Assembly (NCBI GenBank): GCA_029582155.1
Contig: CM055901.1
Coordinates: forward strand, 24,957,657-25,021,656
Source: Panopea generosa
Lineage: Eukaryota > Mollusca > Bivalvia > Adapedonta > Hiatellidae
Reading direction: 5' to 3'
Length of the DNA: 64,000 nucleotides
Below, piece by piece: positions 1 to 12,941 of this stretch. The notes beneath the pieces were generated by a model, which did not search any database, had not been told where the DNA came from, and saw only the letters and a program-made list of their open reading frames with translations. The position numbers were made by a program, and so were the translations under genes. How positions within the stretch are numbered: the stretch's first letter is position 1; every line of letters starts with the position of its first letter.

Positions 1-768
1 ACAATAACTGGTAGGTTGAACATCTTTTTTAAAGGGGGTGCAGTGACACCCTGAGATTTTTTGATAAAAGAAGTCCTCAAATGCTCATAAATACATGCAT
101 ATCATGTTGAAATCCTATAAAAGTCACTTTTAAACACCAGTGATGTCTTATTGCAGTATATGCTATGCTAACTTTTGCTCTATTCATCTGCAGTAAGAAA
201 TCGTAAACACTATGAACCATTTTGAAAATATTTCAAAACCAAATTGCATAGGCCTTTTTTTAAAACGTTAGAATCATGAGAAAAAGGGGCGTAACTGTGT
301 AATGAGACGTATGCAAGTGCTTCCTTTCAGTTTCCTAAATAAAATGGACAGAGGTATGTATGTATTTTATTTTAATGGCAAACAAATCAATATTGAATAA
401 ACTGCTATTTCTTTGTTGCATAAATCTGTTTGTACTTTATTATACATATATACTTTTATTATACTTCGAATATTTCGTAACAATCAATGATTTGAAGAGC
501 TTCCATACGAATTAACTGAGTATTCTTAGACAGGAAGGAACAACGAGACCGAAATTTGGGTTTTAAATCTAAAAGTTTAAACCTGTTTCAAAATATGAAC
601 AGAACATTGCTTTCTAACCGCTTTATCAAGAAATGGATTACAATCTCTAGCAAAAACAAGTGTATGAATTTATCCAATGGCATTATAACGTACACAGCCG
701 GGACGTCGCGCATTTATCTCAGACAGGCATATTTACTACATTGCTTGCAAAAACAATTTTCAGGCTGA
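1..768. other. Non-coding stretch, nothing recognised
   Basis: This is AT-rich sequence with no recognisable coding exon, RNA gene or repeat structure. The short open frames in it lack codon bias and conserved motifs. Confidence 0.5.
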
Positions 769-769
769 G

Positions 770-1854
770 TTTTTTAGCTCGACTATTCGAATAATAAAGA
801 GCTATTCTACTCACCTGGGCGTCGGCGTCGGTGTCGGTTTTAAAGTTTTGCATGCAAGTCTCTATCTCAGTAACATTGCATGTATTGACATGAAACTTTA
901 CACAAGACTCCCCAGTCGTCAAACCTTCTACAATAACTAAGTTAGATAACCCTTGCATGAATATAATGAAAATTATTGCCCTTTTACTGGTTAAAGTTTT
1001 GTGTACAGGTACCATCAAGTCCATATCTCACCAACCACTCAATGTATTTGATTAAAACTTCACACACGACTTCCCTGTCATCAAACCTACTAAAATAATG
1101 AATTCAGATACTTTTATATAAATATAATGGAAGTTATTGTCCTTGTTTAACTTAGAAATTATGGTTAAAGCTTTGCGTGCAATAACCATCAAATCCTTAT
1201 CCCAGTAACCATTTCATGTATTTGATTGAAACTTCACAGTCATCAAACCTACTGAAATAACTAGGATAGATAACTGGTGTATGATATAATGCAAATTATT
1301 GCCCTTGTTTGACTTGGAAAATATTATCAAAGTTTTGCATGCAAGTACCATCAAGTCCATATCTCACCAACCACGCAATGTATTTGATTAAAACTTCACG
1401 CCAGTCATCAAACCTACTAAAATAACTAAGTGAGATAGCTCTTGCATGCATATAATGAAAAGCATGGCCCTTATTTGACATAAAAATGTTGGTTAAAGTT
1501 TTGCGTGCAAAGTACGATCAAGTCCATATCACAGCAACCACTCAATGTAATTGATTGAAACTTTACGTAAGGTTTTGAAATCATGAAACCAACTAAATTA
1601 ATCAAGTGACTCCTGCCAGATTATTTTGCAAATTAGAGCCTTTGTTTAACTTAGATATTCTATTATAACTCAGCAGTCACTTCATATATTGGATTGAAAC
1701 TTCATACAAGGTATTGCAGTTGTAAGATCTACTCAATGTTATAAGTCAGATAACTCTTGTTTGCTTGAATTTGTCATCAGTCACAATCAAATTGGTACTT
1801 TTGTGTCAAATATTCTTATAGTCGAGCGCGCTGTGTTATCGGCATCTCTTGTTA
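770..1854 (-). mobile_element. Pearl-like (HINE-type) tandem-core element
   Basis: The core is about five diverged copies of a 170-190 bp repeat. Recurring phrases on the minus strand include 'CTTGCATGCAAAACTTTAA' and 'GTTTCAATCAAATACA'. On the minus strand the element starts near 1853 with AACAAGAG and ends near 772 with GTCGAGCTAAAAA. The 10-base word GCTCGACTAT occurs at one end (about 777-786) and its inverse ATAGTCGAGC at the other (about 1819-1828), giving subterminal inverted repeats. A central tandem core with conserved flanks and subterminal inverted repeats matches the bivalve 'pearl' elements, which others have grouped with Helentron-derived non-autonomous elements. Assignment to that class is inference. 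The same core recurs at 31000-31836 and 32103-34530. Confidence 0.65.
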
Positions 1855-1859
1855 TCCTA

Positions 1860-2449
1860 GTGTCCACAGGTTTGAAGAATTATGACCCGTGTTGGACGTG
1901 TCAGTTAATATATACATATCGTTCAGACAGTCAGATTTACGTGCAAATACAAGTATTCTCAGACAACCAAGTTATGATGGATTTATCTTATAAAAACTGA
2001 AACCCTTGTAACATTGTTTTGTTTTTTATTTAATCGCGTACCAAACCCACGCTAACTTTTCTGGCGCCAATAGAATCAAGCCACCTTATTTTTTCACAAG
2101 GAGATGCCGACAAGAAGACTACCTCACATGCCCGATCCCGGTAATTGGACAGAGCTGTCATTGGCTTTTTCTTATCACGTGAAACTTGTCATTGCTCTTA
2201 TTGGTATATTAACTTCACGTGAACAAATGCTATATTATTTGGGAGAATTTATTAAATTCAGTTTTTACAAGCAATATATTTCAAAATTAAACCAGTTATA
2301 CAATCCTAAAGTACACAGTCATGGGTTTCTCTTGGGACGAAATGGCGAAGTGACTAAAAGTGCTTGGGATCACGTGCATATATCCACTTCCGCTGCTTTA
2401 ATAAAGTGTGTGCACCAATTGATTGTATTGCGTATTAGATGTTAAATAT
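1860..2449. other. Unassigned stretch with clustered CACGTG and CCAAT words
   Basis: No coding homology was recognised. Three CACGTG palindromes lie at 2176, 2216 and 2371, with several CCAAT/ATTGG words nearby (about 2067, 2139, 2159 and 2199). This is promoter-like in composition, but no transcript or downstream first exon could be linked to it. An open frame at 2104-2445 (113 codons) shows no recognisable domain. Confidence 0.3.
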
Positions 2450-3050
2450 AAAAATAAAATAAAATAAAATGGACGAAACAGAACAGAACATAAATTTATT
2501 CAGAATTGTACATAGTACATCATCATAGAGCACAAACACATTAACAATGTTAAGTCACGCCAAGTAATATAAATTTTACAATTCGTATAATAATTATAAA
2601 AGAGCATATCCTTCAGTTTTTTTTTTTGTTTTTTTTTTTATCATTTTCTTTTACAAAGGATGAACCAATAGTTATGCGGCGGTATTGTTTGAAATATTAA
2701 TTCTGTCTTGAAGAGCATATTTAATGTATCAAGCTAGATCAATTAAAATAGTTTTATCTGTAGTTTTCATTATTTCAATTAACTTAAACATAGAAGGTCT
2801 TTGGAAAAAGTATCGTTTTTTGAAGCATTTTATAAGATCATTTAAACGTGGACATATACATATAAAGTGGTATTCTTCTTCTATGCCAGAAACATTACAA
2901 TATTTACAGTGTATTTGATTTCTTGGTATTCTGTTGTTTTTTTTTGCGAACTGACCCGCTTAAGCCTAATTCTTCAAATAAAAACTACTAGGTAATGATT
3001 CAATATAGTGTTCATACACAAAAATGAAACATAGTTTGTGGTTAATATGA
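2450..3050 (-). mobile_element. 5'-truncated LINE: ORF2 C-terminus and 3' tail
   Basis: Read on the minus strand, about 2935-2665 encodes 'NQIHCKYCNVSGIEEEYHF' followed by ICICPR and, further on, KRYFFQRPSMFKLIEIM. The C-x2-C ... H-x4-C pattern followed by 'EEEYHF..CP' is the zinc-knuckle block at the C-terminus of ORF2 in several animal non-LTR retrotransposon clades. Upstream residues (about 3050-2940) are still LINE-like but interrupted. After the coding block the minus strand runs into an AT-rich 3' region ending in 'AATAAATTTATG', (TTCTG)-type and (ATTTT)-type short repeats, as expected for a LINE tail. The copy is short and clearly inactive. The clade was not determined. Confidence 0.6.
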
Positions 3051-3054
3051 TTTC

Positions 3055-6000
3055 CTGGGTTTTGATCGCAGTTTACCAATGTTCACGAAAATAGTGTTTT
3101 GTAATTCGCTGTTGTTGTTAAGCGTCGATTTCAACAATTTTTCAGTCATATCGCGACGGTGTCTACTTGAGACAGTATTCTAAGCGCTGTCACACTGGAG
3201 TATCATGCCGCAGACACATGGCATGATACCCCATCCATTCACATTATACTGACACCGGGCCGACCAGACCTAGAACTCTCCTCTAAATGCTGAGCGTCAA
3301 GCGAGGACGCTTCTAGTACCATTTTTAAAGTCTTTGGTATGACCCGGCCTGGGATTGAACCCACGACCTTCCGCATGCGAGGCGGACGCTCTACCACTAG
3401 ACCACGCCGCGGTTTGTAATTCACTGGACTTGACTGACGTGACAAGACAGCAGTGATTTTGTTATGTTTAAGGGTTTTGATCCCATTTTACCACGGGTCA
3501 CCACTGACAGCAAGACAGCGTTTTTGTAGTGTTTAAGGGTTTTGATCCCATTTTACCACGGGTCACCACTGACAGCAAGACAGCGTTTTGTAGTGATTAA
3601 GGGTTTTCATCACATTTACCATTGGTCATGACTGACAGTAAAACAGCGTTTTGTAGTGTTTAAGGGTTTGATCACATTTACCATTGGTCATGACTGACAG
3701 CAAGACAGCGTTTTGTAGTGATTAAGGGTTTTCATCACATTTACCATTGGTCATGACTGACAGCAAGACAGCGTTTTGTAGTGATTAAGGGTTTTCATCA
3801 CATTTACCATTGGTCATGACTGACAGCAAGACAGCGTTTTGTAGTGATTAAGGGTTTTCATCACATTTACCATTGGTCATGACTGACAGCAAGACAGCGT
3901 TTTGTAGTGATTAAGGGTTTTCATCACATTTACCATTGGTCATGACTGACAGCAAAACAGCGTTTTGTAGTGATTAAGGGTTTTCATCACATTTACCATT
4001 GGTCATGACTGACAGCAAGACAGCGTTTTGTAGTGATTAAGGGTTTTCATCACATTTACCATTGGTCATGACTGACAGCAAGACAGCGTTTTGTAGTGAT
4101 TAAGGGTTTTCATCACATTTACCATTGGTCATGACTGACAGCAAGACAGCGTTTTGTAGTGATTAAGGGTTTTCATCACATTTACCATTGGTCATGACTG
4201 ACAGTAAAACAGCGTTTTGTAGTGATTAAGGGTTTTCATCACATTTACCATTGGTCATGACTGACAGCAAAACAGCGTTTTGTAGTGTTTAAGGGTTTGA
4301 TCACATTTACCATTGGTCATGACTGACAGCAAAACAGCGTTTTGTAGTGATTAAGGGTTTTCATCACATTTACCATTGGTCATGACTGACAGCAAAACAG
4401 CGTTTTGTAGTGTTTAAGGGTTTGATCACATTTACCATTGGTCATGACTGACAGCAAGACAGCGTTTTGTAGTGATTAAGGGTTTGATCACATTTACCAT
4501 TGGTCATGACTGACAGTAAAACAGCGTTTTGTAGTGTTTAAGGGTTTGATCACATTTACCATTGGTCATGACTGACAGCAAGACAGCGTTTTGTAGTGAT
4601 TAAGGGTTTTCATCACATTTACCATTGGTCATGACTGACAGCAAAACAGCGTTTTGTAGTGTTTAAGGGTTTGATCACATTTACCATTGGTCATGACTGA
4701 CAGCAAGACAGCGTTTTGTAGTGTTTAAGGGTTTGATCACATTTACCATTGGTCATGACTGACAGCAAGACAGCGTTTTGTAGTGATTAAGGGTTTGATC
4801 ACATTTACCATTGGTCATGACTGACAGTAAAACAGCGTTTTGTAGTGTTTAAGGGTTTGATCACATTTACCATTGGTCATGACTGACAGCAAGACAGCGT
4901 TTTGTAGTGATTAAGGGTTTTCATCACATTTACCATTGGTCATGACTGACAGCAAGACAGCGTTTTGTAGTGATTAAGGGTTTTCATCACATTTACCATT
5001 GGTCATGACTGACAGCAAGACAGCGTTTTGTAGTGATTAAGGGTTTTCATCACATTTACCATTGGTCATGACTGACAGCAAGACAGCGTTTTGTAGTGAT
5101 TAAGGGTTTTCATCACATTTACCATTGGTCATGACTGACAGCAAAACAGCGTTTTGTAGTGATTAAGGGTTTTCATCACATTTACCATTGGTCATGACTG
5201 ACAGCAAGACAGCGTTTTGTAGTGATTAAGGGTTTTCATCACATTTACCATTGGTCATGACTGACAGCAAGACAGCGTTTTGTAGTGATTAAGGGTTTTC
5301 ATCACATTTACCATTGGTCATGACTGACAGCAAGACAGCGTTTTGTAGTGATTAAGGGTTTTCATCACATTTACCATTGGTCATGACTGACAGTAAAACA
5401 GCGTTTTGTAGTGATTAAGGGTTTTCATCACATTTACCATTGGTCATGACTGACAGCAAGACAGCGTTTTGTAGTGATTAAGGGTTTTCATCACATTTAC
5501 CATTGGTCATGACTGACAGCAAAACAGCGTTTTGTAGTGATTAAGGGTTTTCATCACATTTACCATTGGTCATGACTGACAGCAAGACAGCGTTTTGTAG
5601 TGATTAAGGGTTTTCATCACATTTACCATTGGTCATGACTGACAGCAAGACAGCGTTTTGTAGTGATTAAGGGTTTTCATCACATTTACCATTGGTCATG
5701 ACTGACAGCAAGACAGCGTTTTGTAGTGATTAAGGGTTTTCATCACATTTACCATTGGTCATGACTGACAGCAAGACAGCGTTTTGTAGTGATTAAGGGT
5801 TTTCATCACATTTACCATTGGTCATGACTGACAGCAAAACAGCGTTTTGTAGTGTTTAAGGGTTTGATCACATTTACCATTGGTCATGACTGACAGCAAA
5901 ACAGCGTTTTGTAGTGATTAAGGGTTTTCATCACATTTACCATTGGTCATGACTGACAGCAAGACAGCGTTTTGTAGTGATTAAGGGTTTGATCACATTT

Positions 6001-9000
6001 ACCATTGGTCATGACTGACAGTAAAACAGCGTTTTGTAGTGTTTAAGGGTTTGATCACATTTACCATTGGTCATGACTGACAGCAAGACAGCGTTTTGTA
6101 GTGATTAAGGGTTTTCATCACATTTACCATTGGTCATGACTGACAGCAAAACAGCGTTTTGTAGTGTTTAAGGGTTTGATCACATTTACCATTGGTCATG
6201 ACTGACAGCAAAACAGCGTTTTGTAGTGATTAAGGGTTTTCATCACATTTACCATTGGTCATGACTGACAGCAAGACAGCGTTTTGTAGTGATTAAGGGT
6301 TTGATCACATTTACCATTGGTCATGACTGACAGTAAAACAGCGTTTTGTAGTGTTTAAGGGTTTGATCACATTTACCATTGGTCATGACTGACAGCAAGA
6401 CAGCGTTTTGTAGTGATTAAGGGTTTTCATCACATTTACCATTGGTCATGACTGACAGCAAGACAGCGTTTTGTAGTGATTAAGGGTTTTCATCACATTT
6501 ACCATTGGTCATGACTGACAGCAAGACAGCGTTTTGTAGTGATTAAGGGTTTTCATCACATTTACCATTGGTCATGACTGACAGCAAAACAGCGTTTTGT
6601 AGTGATTAAGGGTTTTCATCACATTTACCATTGGTCATGACTGACAGCAAAACAGCGTTTTGTAGTGATTAAGGGTTTTCATCACATTTACCATTGGTCA
6701 TGACTGACAGCAAGACAGCGTTTTGTAGTGATTAAGGGTTTTCATCACATTTACCATTGGTCATGACTGACAGCAAGACAGCGTTTTGTAGTGATTAAGG
6801 GTTTTCATCACATTTACCATTGGTCATGACTGACAGCAAGACAGCGTTTTGTAGTGATTAAGGGTTTTCATCACATTTACCATTGGTCATGACTGACAGT
6901 AAAACAGCGTTTTGTAGTGATTAAGGGTTTTCATCACATTTACCATTGGTCATGACTGACAGCAAGACAGCGTTTTGTAGTGATTAAGGGTTTTCATCAC
7001 ATTTACCATTGGTCATGACTGACAGCAAAACAGCGTTTTGTAGTGATTAAGGGTTTTCATCACATTTACCATTGGTCATGACTGACAGCAAGACAGCGTT
7101 TTGTAGTGATTAAGGGTTTTCATCACATTTACCATTGGTCATGACTGACAGCAAAACAGCGTTTTGTAGTGATTAAGGGTTTTCATCACATTTACCATTG
7201 GTCATGACTGACAGCAAGACAGCGTTTTGTAGTGATTAAGGGTTTTCATCACATTTACCATTGGTCATGACTGACAGCAAGACAGCGTTTTGTAGTGATT
7301 AAGGGTTTTCATCACATTTACCATTGGTCATGACTGACAGCAAGACAGCGTTTTGTAGTGATTAAGGGTTTTCATCACATTTACCATTGGTCATGACTGA
7401 CAGTAAAACAGCGTTTTGTAGTGATTAAGGGTTTTCATCACATTTACCATTGGTCATGACTGACAGCAAGACAGCGTTTTGTAGTGATTAAGGGTTTTCA
7501 TCACATTTACCATTGGTCATGACTGACAGTAAGACAGCGTTTTGTAGTGATTAAGGGTTTTCATCACATTTACCATTGGTCATGACTGACAGCAAGACAG
7601 CGTTTTGTAGTGATTAAGGGTTTTCATCACATTTACCATTGGTCATGACTGACAGCAAGACAGCGTTTTGTAGTGATTAAGGGTTTTCATCACATTTACC
7701 ATTGGTCATGACTGACAGCAAGACAGCGTTTTGTAGTGATTAAGGGTTTTCATCACATTTACCATTGGTCATGACTGACAGCAAGACAGCGTTTTGTAGT
7801 GATTAAGGGTTTTCATCACATTTACCATTGGTCATGACTGACAGCAAGACAGCGTTTTGTAGTGATTAAGGGTTTTCATCACATTTACCATTGGTCATGA
7901 CTGACAGCAAAACAGCGTTTTGTAGTGATTAAGGGTTTTCATCACATTTACCATTGGTTCTGACTGACAGCAAAACAGCGTTTTGTAGTGATTAAGGGTT
8001 TTCATCACATTTACCATTGGTCATGACTGACAGCAAAACAGCGTTTTGTAGTGATTAAGGGTTTTCATCACATTTACCATTGGTCATGACTGACAGCAAG
8101 ACAGCGTTTTGTAGTGATTAAGGGTTTTCATCACATTTACCATTGGTCATGACTGACAGCAAGACAGCGTTTTGTAGTGATTAAGGGTTTTCATCACATT
8201 TACCATTGGTCATGACTGACAGTAAAACAGCGTTTTGTAGTGATTAAGGGTTTTCATCACATTTACCATTGGTCATGACTGACAGCAAGACAGCGTTTTG
8301 TAGTGATTTAGGGTTTTCATCACATTTACCATTGGTCATGACTGACAGCAAGACAGCGTTTTGTAGTGATTAAGGGTTTTCATCACATTTACCATTGGTC
8401 ATGACTGACAGCAAAACAGCGTTTTGTAGTGATTAAGGGTTTTCATCACATTTACCATTGGTCATGACTGACAGTAAAACAGCGTTTTGTAGTGATTAAG
8501 GGTTTTCATCACATTTACCATTGGTCATGACTGACAGCAAGACAGCGTTTTGTAGTGATTAAGGGTTTTCATCACATTTACCATTGGTCATGACTGACAG
8601 TAAAACAGCGTTTTGTAGTGATTAAGGGTTTTCATCACATTTACCATTGGTCATGACTGACAGCAAGACAGCGTTTTGTAGTGATTAAGGGTTTTCATCA
8701 CATTTACCATTGGTCATGACTGACAGCAAGACAGCGTTTTGTAGTGATTAAGGGTTTTCATCACATTTACCATTGGTCATGACTGACAGCAAGACAGCGT
8801 TTTGTAGTGATTAAGGGTTTTCATCACATTTACCATTGGTCATGACTGACAGTAAAACAGCGTTTTGTAGTGATTAAGGGTTTTCATCACATTTACCATT
8901 GGTCATGACTGACAGTAAAACAGCGTTTTGTAGTGATTAAGGGTTTTCATCACATTTACCATTGGTCATGACTGACAGCAAGACAGCGTTTTGTAGTGAT

Positions 9001-10520
9001 TAAGGGTTTGATCACATTTACCATTGGTCATGACTGACAGCAAGACAGCGTTTTGTAGTGATTAAGGGTTTGATCACATTTACCATTGGTCATGACTGAC
9101 AGCAAGACAGCGTTTTGTAGTGATTAAGGGTTTTCATCACATTTACCATTGGTCATGACTGACAGCAAGACAGCGTTTTGTAGTGATTAAGGGTTTGATC
9201 ACATTTACCATTGGTCATGACTGACAGTAAAACAGCGTTTTGTAATGCTTAAGGGTTTGATCACATTTACCATTGGTCATGACTGACAGCAAGACAGCGT
9301 TTTGTCACATGAAAATAGCACTTTTGTAATGTTTAAGGGTTCTGATCACGCTTTACCATGGGTCACCACTGACAGCAAGACAGCGTTTTTGTAATGTTTA
9401 AGGATTTTGATCACATTTTACCATGGGTCAACACTGACAGCAAAACAGCGTTTTTGTAATGTTTAAGGGTTCTGATCACGTTTCACGATGTCAACACTGA
9501 CAGCAAACAGCGCTTTTGTAATGTTTAAGGGTTCTGATCTCATTTCACCATTGGTCACCACTGACAGCAAAACAGCGTTTTTGTAATGCTTAACGTATTG
9601 ATCACATTTTACCATGGGACACGACTGACAGCAAAACAGCGCTTTTGTAATGCTTAACGTCTTGATCACATTTTACCATGGGTCACGACTGACAGCAAAA
9701 CAGCGTTTTTGTAATGCTTAAGGTTTTGATCACATTTCACCATGGGTCAACACTGACAGCAAAACAGCGCTTTTGTAATGTTTAAGGGTTCTGATCTCAT
9801 TTCACCATGGGTCACCACTGACAGCAAATCAGCGCTTTTGTAATGTTTAAGGGTTCAGATCTCATTTCACCATGGGTCAACACTGACAGCAAAACAGCGT
9901 TTTTTTAATACTTAAGGTTTTGATCACATTTTACCATGGGTCACCACTGACAGCAAAACAGCGCTTTTGTAATGTTTAAGGGTTTTGATCACATTTTACC
10001 ATGGGTCTCCACTGACAGCAAAACAGCGCTTTTGTAATGTTTAAGGGTTTTGATCACATTTTACCATGGGTCACCACTGACAGCAAGACAGCGTTTCTGT
10101 AACGTTTAAGGGTTCTGATTACATTTTACCATGGGTCACCACTGACAGCAAGACAGCGTTTCTGTAACGTTTAAGGGTTCTGATTACATTTTACCATGGG
10201 TCACCACTGACAGCAAAACAGCGTTTCTGTAACGTTTAAGGGTTCTGATTACATTTTACCATGGGTCACCACTGACTGCAAGACAGCGTTTTTGTATTTC
10301 TCGAATTTGTCCATGGTGAACACTTGCAGGCACCACTACAATGTTTTAGGGCTATTAGTAATTGCCTTGATGTTATTGCTTTTTACCAATGGTCACCACT
10401 GCCACCAAAATTGCTTTTTCCTAGATTGTACCGCACTTTACCCTTGCCAACCACTAGCAACGAAATAGCGTTTTTAATTTTTTTAGATTTTATCACAGTT
10501 TATCCCTGGTCACCACTGGC
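3055..10520. repeat. ~63-bp satellite array, about 110 units
   Basis: The array is head-to-tail copies of a 63-bp unit, with 61-62 bp variants. The unit contains TGACTGACAGCAAGACAGCG, TTTTGTAGTGATTAAGGG and ATCACATTTACCATTGGTCA. The centre (about 3600-9300) is very homogeneous and differs at a few diagnostic positions: GCAAGA, GCAAAA or GTAAAA, and 'GATTAAGGGTTTTCATC' or 'GTTTAAGGGTTTGATC'. Units become steadily more diverged toward both ends (3055-3600 and 9300-10520), where 'TTTTTGTAAT' and 'ACCATGGGTC' forms dominate. The pattern of diagnostic variants repeats with an offset of about 1505 bp (compare 4861-5590 with 6366-7100), so whole blocks of ~24 units have been duplicated. A SINE interrupts the left edge at 3112-3412. 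No long open frame runs through the array. Confidence 0.95.
3112..3412 (-). mobile_element. tRNA-derived SINE, family A, inserted in the satellite
   Basis: On the minus strand the element opens with a tRNA-like head (CGTGGTCTAGTGGTAGAGCG, then GTGGGTTCAATCCC). These are good matches to RNA polymerase III A and B boxes. It continues with a ~200-bp body and ends in ATTGTTGAAA followed by a short AAC-rich tail. The flanks carry a direct repeat, TTTGTAATTCGCTG before and TTTGTAATTCACTG after, which fits a target-site duplication. The flanking sequence is a diverged 63-bp satellite unit, so the SINE landed in an existing array. Other copies lie at 14783, 16931, 29131, 45190 and 58781. Confidence 0.85.
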
Positions 10521-10689
10521 AATACGAAAAGTTTAACTTGATCATCTCGTTATTTCTTTCGAGCAGACGACTTCCGGTCTGAAGTCTTTGCAACGCTTGC
10601 TTTCCTTAAAGACAAACGTCTTGCTCCTTTGAGCAGAAAAATAATTGAACCAGTAAGTTAGATTTGACTGGCCTGGCCGAGACAAACTT

Positions 10690-11185
10690 ATCACCACAAT
10701 GGTAAAATACTTTATTCAGACTGAATTCATTGCGGATATCTTCTCCAAGTTAGTTTAAAATTGTAACAACAATACCACCACAATGGTCAAATACTTTATT
10801 CAGACTGAATTCATTGCGGATATCTTGTCCAAGTTAGTTTAAAATTGTAACAACAATACCACCACAATGGTAAAATACTTTATTCAGACTGAATTCATTG
10901 CGAATAACTTGTCCAAGTTAGTTTAAAATTGTAACAACAATACCACCACAATTGTAAAATACTTTATTCAGACTAAATTTATTGCGGATATCGTGTCCAA
11001 GTTAGTTTAAAATTGTAACAACAATACCACCACAATGGTAATATATGTATTCAGATTGAATTCATTGCGGATATCGTGTCCAAGTTAGTTTGAAATTGTT
11101 ACAACAATACCACCACAATTGTAAAATATTTTATTCAGACTTAATTCATTGCGGATATATTGTCCAGGTTAGTTTGAAATTATAA
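10690..11185. repeat. 84-bp tandem repeat, about 6 copies
   Basis: Consecutive units share ACCACCACAATGGTAAAATA, GACTGAATTCATTGCGGATA and TTGTCCAAGTTAGTTT. Divergence increases toward the right end. There is no coding potential. Confidence 0.9.
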
Positions 11186-12138
11186 AATTCAAATAAGCAA
11201 AAATATAGAAATAAAAGTTTAGACGATAATAAAATGAAATGCTATAGATATTTCATCAAAAGCCTGTTGCAATTCTTTTTCAAAGAAGAAATTGTTAAAA
11301 CGTTATTCCTTTTTAGAAAGCAAACTTTAAAGATAATCAAGATTTTTGTTTTATTTCCAGGTGAGGCTACTTAAATAGCCGAGGGTACGACCGTATTAAA
11401 CAAAGATGATGTACATTTTAATTATACAAGTTATGTTCTAATATTAAATACTCGCTTTTTGAACAGTTGACACTTTTATACCTCTTCTTTATTATTTCAT
11501 TTTGTATTTATTCAAGGCTGATATCTCATGAATAGACCGGTCTTGTAGTGAACTCGTGTTGTTACGCATGTGTACAGTTAAGTCATCCCGTGGCAAATGC
11601 ACCAACACAACAACGCCATAAAATAACTCTCGTCTCTTTCAAGGGTTTATGTTATGCAGGTTACTTATTTTATTGAAAGAAATCAGCTCAAATACTTATT
11701 TTCAAATAACTGCATTAAAAAATCGACGTCTTGTTAATGCATATGGTAAAGCCTACTATTTGTCTTCAGATATAAAAAAAAGAAGAAAAAAAAGAAAAAA
11801 CAAAAAAAACAAAAAAAACATAATAAAAAATATTTATATTACTGAAATGAAAAAGAATCACATAGCTTTGTTAACACATATATTTTACTAACATGGATTT
11901 AAATCGAAACAGTCAAATTTCATTTTTATAATACAATTACTGGAGAATGTAATTAAAAAATTTCCAACGCGCAACCGCTACACGACTGCCGAAATAACAA
12001 ACTATCATTAAGCTCACACTCAAGTCAATATCACGTATGCGGTAGTTTGTGCGATCTGCGCTTGCGCCATTCCTTGAAGCAGTCACGTTCATTTTGGCGT
12101 TTTTTTTACATTTCAATATATTCAAAGCAGTTCGTATG
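11186..12138. other. AT-rich stretch, nothing recognised
   Basis: The sequence contains A-rich runs (about 11770-11850) and no recognisable exon or repeat family. The frame at 11649-11891 is composed largely of lysine and asparagine codons and is not convincing as a gene. Confidence 0.5.
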
Positions 12139-12146
12139 AGTAAGGT

Positions 12147-12941
12147 ACGGTGTTCCGTTAGGGCCATCGTGCTATCGCTTTGTCAACAAGCGTACGCGAT
12201 GCCACGATAGCACGATGACACGATGGTGATGGCATGATAGTACGATAGCACGATGGTGATGGTACGATAACACGATGGTGATGGCACGATGGCACGATGA
12301 CGATGACGCGATTACACGATGACACGATGGTGATGGGACGATGACACGATGGTGATTTCACGATGGCACGATGACGCGATGTAATATCGCTCCATCACCA
12401 TCGTGTCATCGTGTCATCGCGTCATCGTCATCGTGCTATCGTGTCATCACCATCGTGTCATCGAACTATCACCATCGTGCTATCGGACTATCGTGCCATC
12501 ACCATCGTGTCATCGTGCTATCGTGGCATCGCCTTCCTGTAAGACATGCGAACAACAATAATAATGGAAGACATCATGTAATCGTCATCGTGCCATCGTA
12601 GCATCGCTCCATCACCATTGTGTCATCGCGTCATCGTCATCGTGCTATCGTACTATCGTACTATCGTGCCATCACCATCGTGTCATCGTGCTATCGTGGC
12701 ATCGCCTTCCTGTAAGACATGCAAACAACAATAATAATGGAAGACATCATGTAATCGTCATCGTGCCATCGTAGCATCGCTCTATCACTATCGTGTCATC
12801 GCGTCATCGTCATCGTGCTATCGTGCCATCACCATCGTAGCATCGTGTCATCGAGTCATCACCATCGTGCCATCGTGCTATCGTGGCATCGCGTGTTCTT
12901 GTTGGCAAAGCGATAGCACGATGGCCCTAACGGAACACCGT
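12147..12941. mobile_element. hAT-like non-autonomous element with palindromic minisatellite interior
   Basis: Terminal inverted repeats of about 40 bases start ACGGTGTTCCGTTAGGGCCA on the left and end as its inverse (TGGCCCTAACGGAACACCGT) on the right. The element is flanked by a perfect 8-bp direct repeat, AGTAAGGT, at 12139-12146 and 12942-12949. Eight-base duplications are typical of hAT elements but also of P and a few other superfamilies, so the class is inference. The interior carries short repeats of the type CGATGGCACGATGACACGAT up to about 12390, then the inverted form (ATCGTGTCATCGTGCCATC type) to the right end. The whole can therefore fold as a giant imperfect hairpin. A non-repeat spacer (CTTCCTGTAAGACATGC...) occurs twice, near 12533 and 12704. 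No transposase is encoded. Confidence 0.85.

Noticed and set aside
2104-2445. 113-codon open frame (MPTRRLPHMPDPGNW...)
   Set aside because: No family resemblance, no clear start context, and no neighbouring exon. It could be a small gene but cannot be supported from sequence alone.
3600-9300. CRISPR-like regular repeat array
   Set aside because: The whole 63-bp unit is repeated with no unique spacers, and the genome is clearly eukaryotic.
3471-9300. Telomere-like TTAAGGG words in the satellite
   Set aside because: They occur once per 63-bp unit, not as tandem TTAGGG, so this is not an interstitial telomere.
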